A stretch of 64,000 nt of DNA from NCBI GenBank assembly GCA_002508705.1, contig DAYL01000018.1, positions 62,001-126,000 on the forward strand. The letters are read 5' to 3'. Every line of letters starts with the position of its first letter. Position 1 is the stretch's first letter. The stretch is from Methanoculleus sp. UBA374 (GTDB lineage Archaea; Halobacteriota; Methanomicrobia; Methanomicrobiales; Methanoculleaceae). Shown here one piece after another: positions 63,418-64,000 of the stretch. The notes beneath the pieces were generated by a model that was not told the DNA's origin, did no database searches, and saw nothing but the letters and a program-made list of their open reading frames with translations. A program made the position numbers and the translations under genes.

Positions 63418-63499
63418 AAACCTCTACATGTCGGTCAGCCCCGGGTTTTCGACCGGGATCGTGCGGCGTACCTCGCATCCGGGCCACTCCCGGGATCAA

Positions 63500-63620
63500 C
63501 CACGCTTCCCTCTCCCGCAGGCCGGGGTCAACGCCGGAACGCTCCGGTACCGTCTTGAGGTCCTCCGCCGGACGGGGAAGGTCCACTCAGAGCACGATCA
63601 CGGGTTCCTTATTACGCAAG
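63500..63620 (+). pseudogene. Fragment of a winged-helix regulator
   Basis: A plus-strand frame contains AGVNAGTLRYRLEVLRRTGK and then VHSEHDHGF. This is the recognition helix and wing of the methanogen winged-helix regulators (GTLRYHL..L...GKI..). The upstream and downstream parts do not continue the fold and no start is convincing. A decayed regulator is the best reading. The rest of 63418-63776 shows nothing else. Confidence 0.4.
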
Positions 63621-63776
63621 CAGTAAGGCGACCTGCGGGCAGGAGATCGGTGGGATACGGGAGCAAATTTCCGGTATCTTATAATACCGGGAATGGCGCG
63701 GAAAGAGGTGCATCTGCACCCGGGATCGCCGGTGCATCGGTGACCCGGCACTGTCCGCAGAAAAGATCTCTATACA

Positions 63777-64000
63777 TTATGTACAGACTATGGAATCGGC
63801 CGCCCCAAGGTCCTGTCGTGTGAACGCAATGATGCAATCGGGATTTTCTCCCGGGGACGGAGTCCCCTCCGTCCTCTGATGCGGGGTGATCGTGATGGTG
63901 TACCAGGATGCTTCCGGGCCGAACACGACCTCTTTCATCGGGCGGAATCTCCCTCCCGAGACTTCATAGAGCCTTCCATGGGTCTCGTTGTACTCCGCTC
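63777..64000 (-). CDS. Unknown protein, C-terminal part (runs off the window)
   Basis: 73 visible codons on the minus strand ending TAA at 63777. The frame reads AEYNETHGRLYEVSGGRFRP, MKEVVFGPEASWYTITITPH and IIAFTRQDLGAADSIVCT. It looks like real coding sequence: consistent GC3, no internal stops, beta-like alternation. The N terminus is outside the window. Family not recognised. Confidence 0.5.
   Translation of the reverse strand, partial: AEYNETHGRLYEVSGGRFRPMKEVVFGPEASWYTITITPHQRTEGTPSPGENPDCIIAFTRQDLGAADSIVCT

Overview
The window looks like chromosome of a GC-rich methanogenic archaeon of the order Methanomicrobiales, most like Methanoculleus. This rests on content, not on any search. 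It carries FO synthase (CofH), archaeal-type riboflavin synthase (RibC), the small subunit of the archaeal DNA polymerase D, an archaeal S26 signal peptidase, TrpB2 and an AMP-forming acetyl-CoA synthetase. TATA-box promoters are visible, and genes are densely packed with many ATGA overlaps. No rRNA, tRNA or CRISPR array was found.

Layout. 1-2983: end of a Trm112-type gene, a small membrane protein, cbiB, and pdxS-pdxT. 2994-17736: a large metal, metalloid and redox region. It holds arsR1, decayed gene fragments (3789-4200), and an operon from 4338 to 8606 (Cys-rich peptide, ferredoxin:thioredoxin-reductase-like protein, permease, two mini-thioredoxins, DGC-DUF2703 fusion, ArsC, DGC protein). 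It continues with a C39-like protease, a chimeric pseudogene, arsF-arsG, acr3, an unusual Cys-rich P-type ATPase, arsR2, and a second DUF2703-DGC pair. 17742-35996: housekeeping and metabolism (acs with an OFA transporter, corA, polB, signal peptidase, cofH, thiC, purE, ribC, ribH, two aminotransferases). 36118-42147: a visibly lower-GC type I restriction-modification island whose hsdS is split head to head between 17-bp inverted repeats. It is bordered by what looks like an IS200/IS605-type end. 42317-53000: a secreted protein, a 16-repeat TPR protein, a RadC-like protein, a ribbon-helix-helix protein, a frameshifted Yip1-like gene, a CARDB/ABC exporter set, a GerW-DUF2953 set and a membrane hydrolase. 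53132-60908: trpB2 followed by trpEGDCFBA with overlapping genes. 60905-64000: an NAD-kinase-like gene, a CcdA-like protein and two membrane or unknown genes.

How it works together. Three sites with the same 6-6-6 geometry (TTTCAA-N6-TTGAAA, up to one mismatch) lie before arsR1, before the 4338 operon and before arsFG. This suggests one ArsR regulon joining thiol-redox proteins, metalloid carriers, a permease and an arsenical efflux pair. A separate palindrome next to arsR2 probably controls the divergent P-ATPase/acr3 and DUF2703/DGC genes. In the RM island, flipping the segment between the 17-bp repeats would join the two half genes in frame into a 399-residue two-TRD HsdS. The specificity subunit may therefore be switchable and is seen here in the split state.
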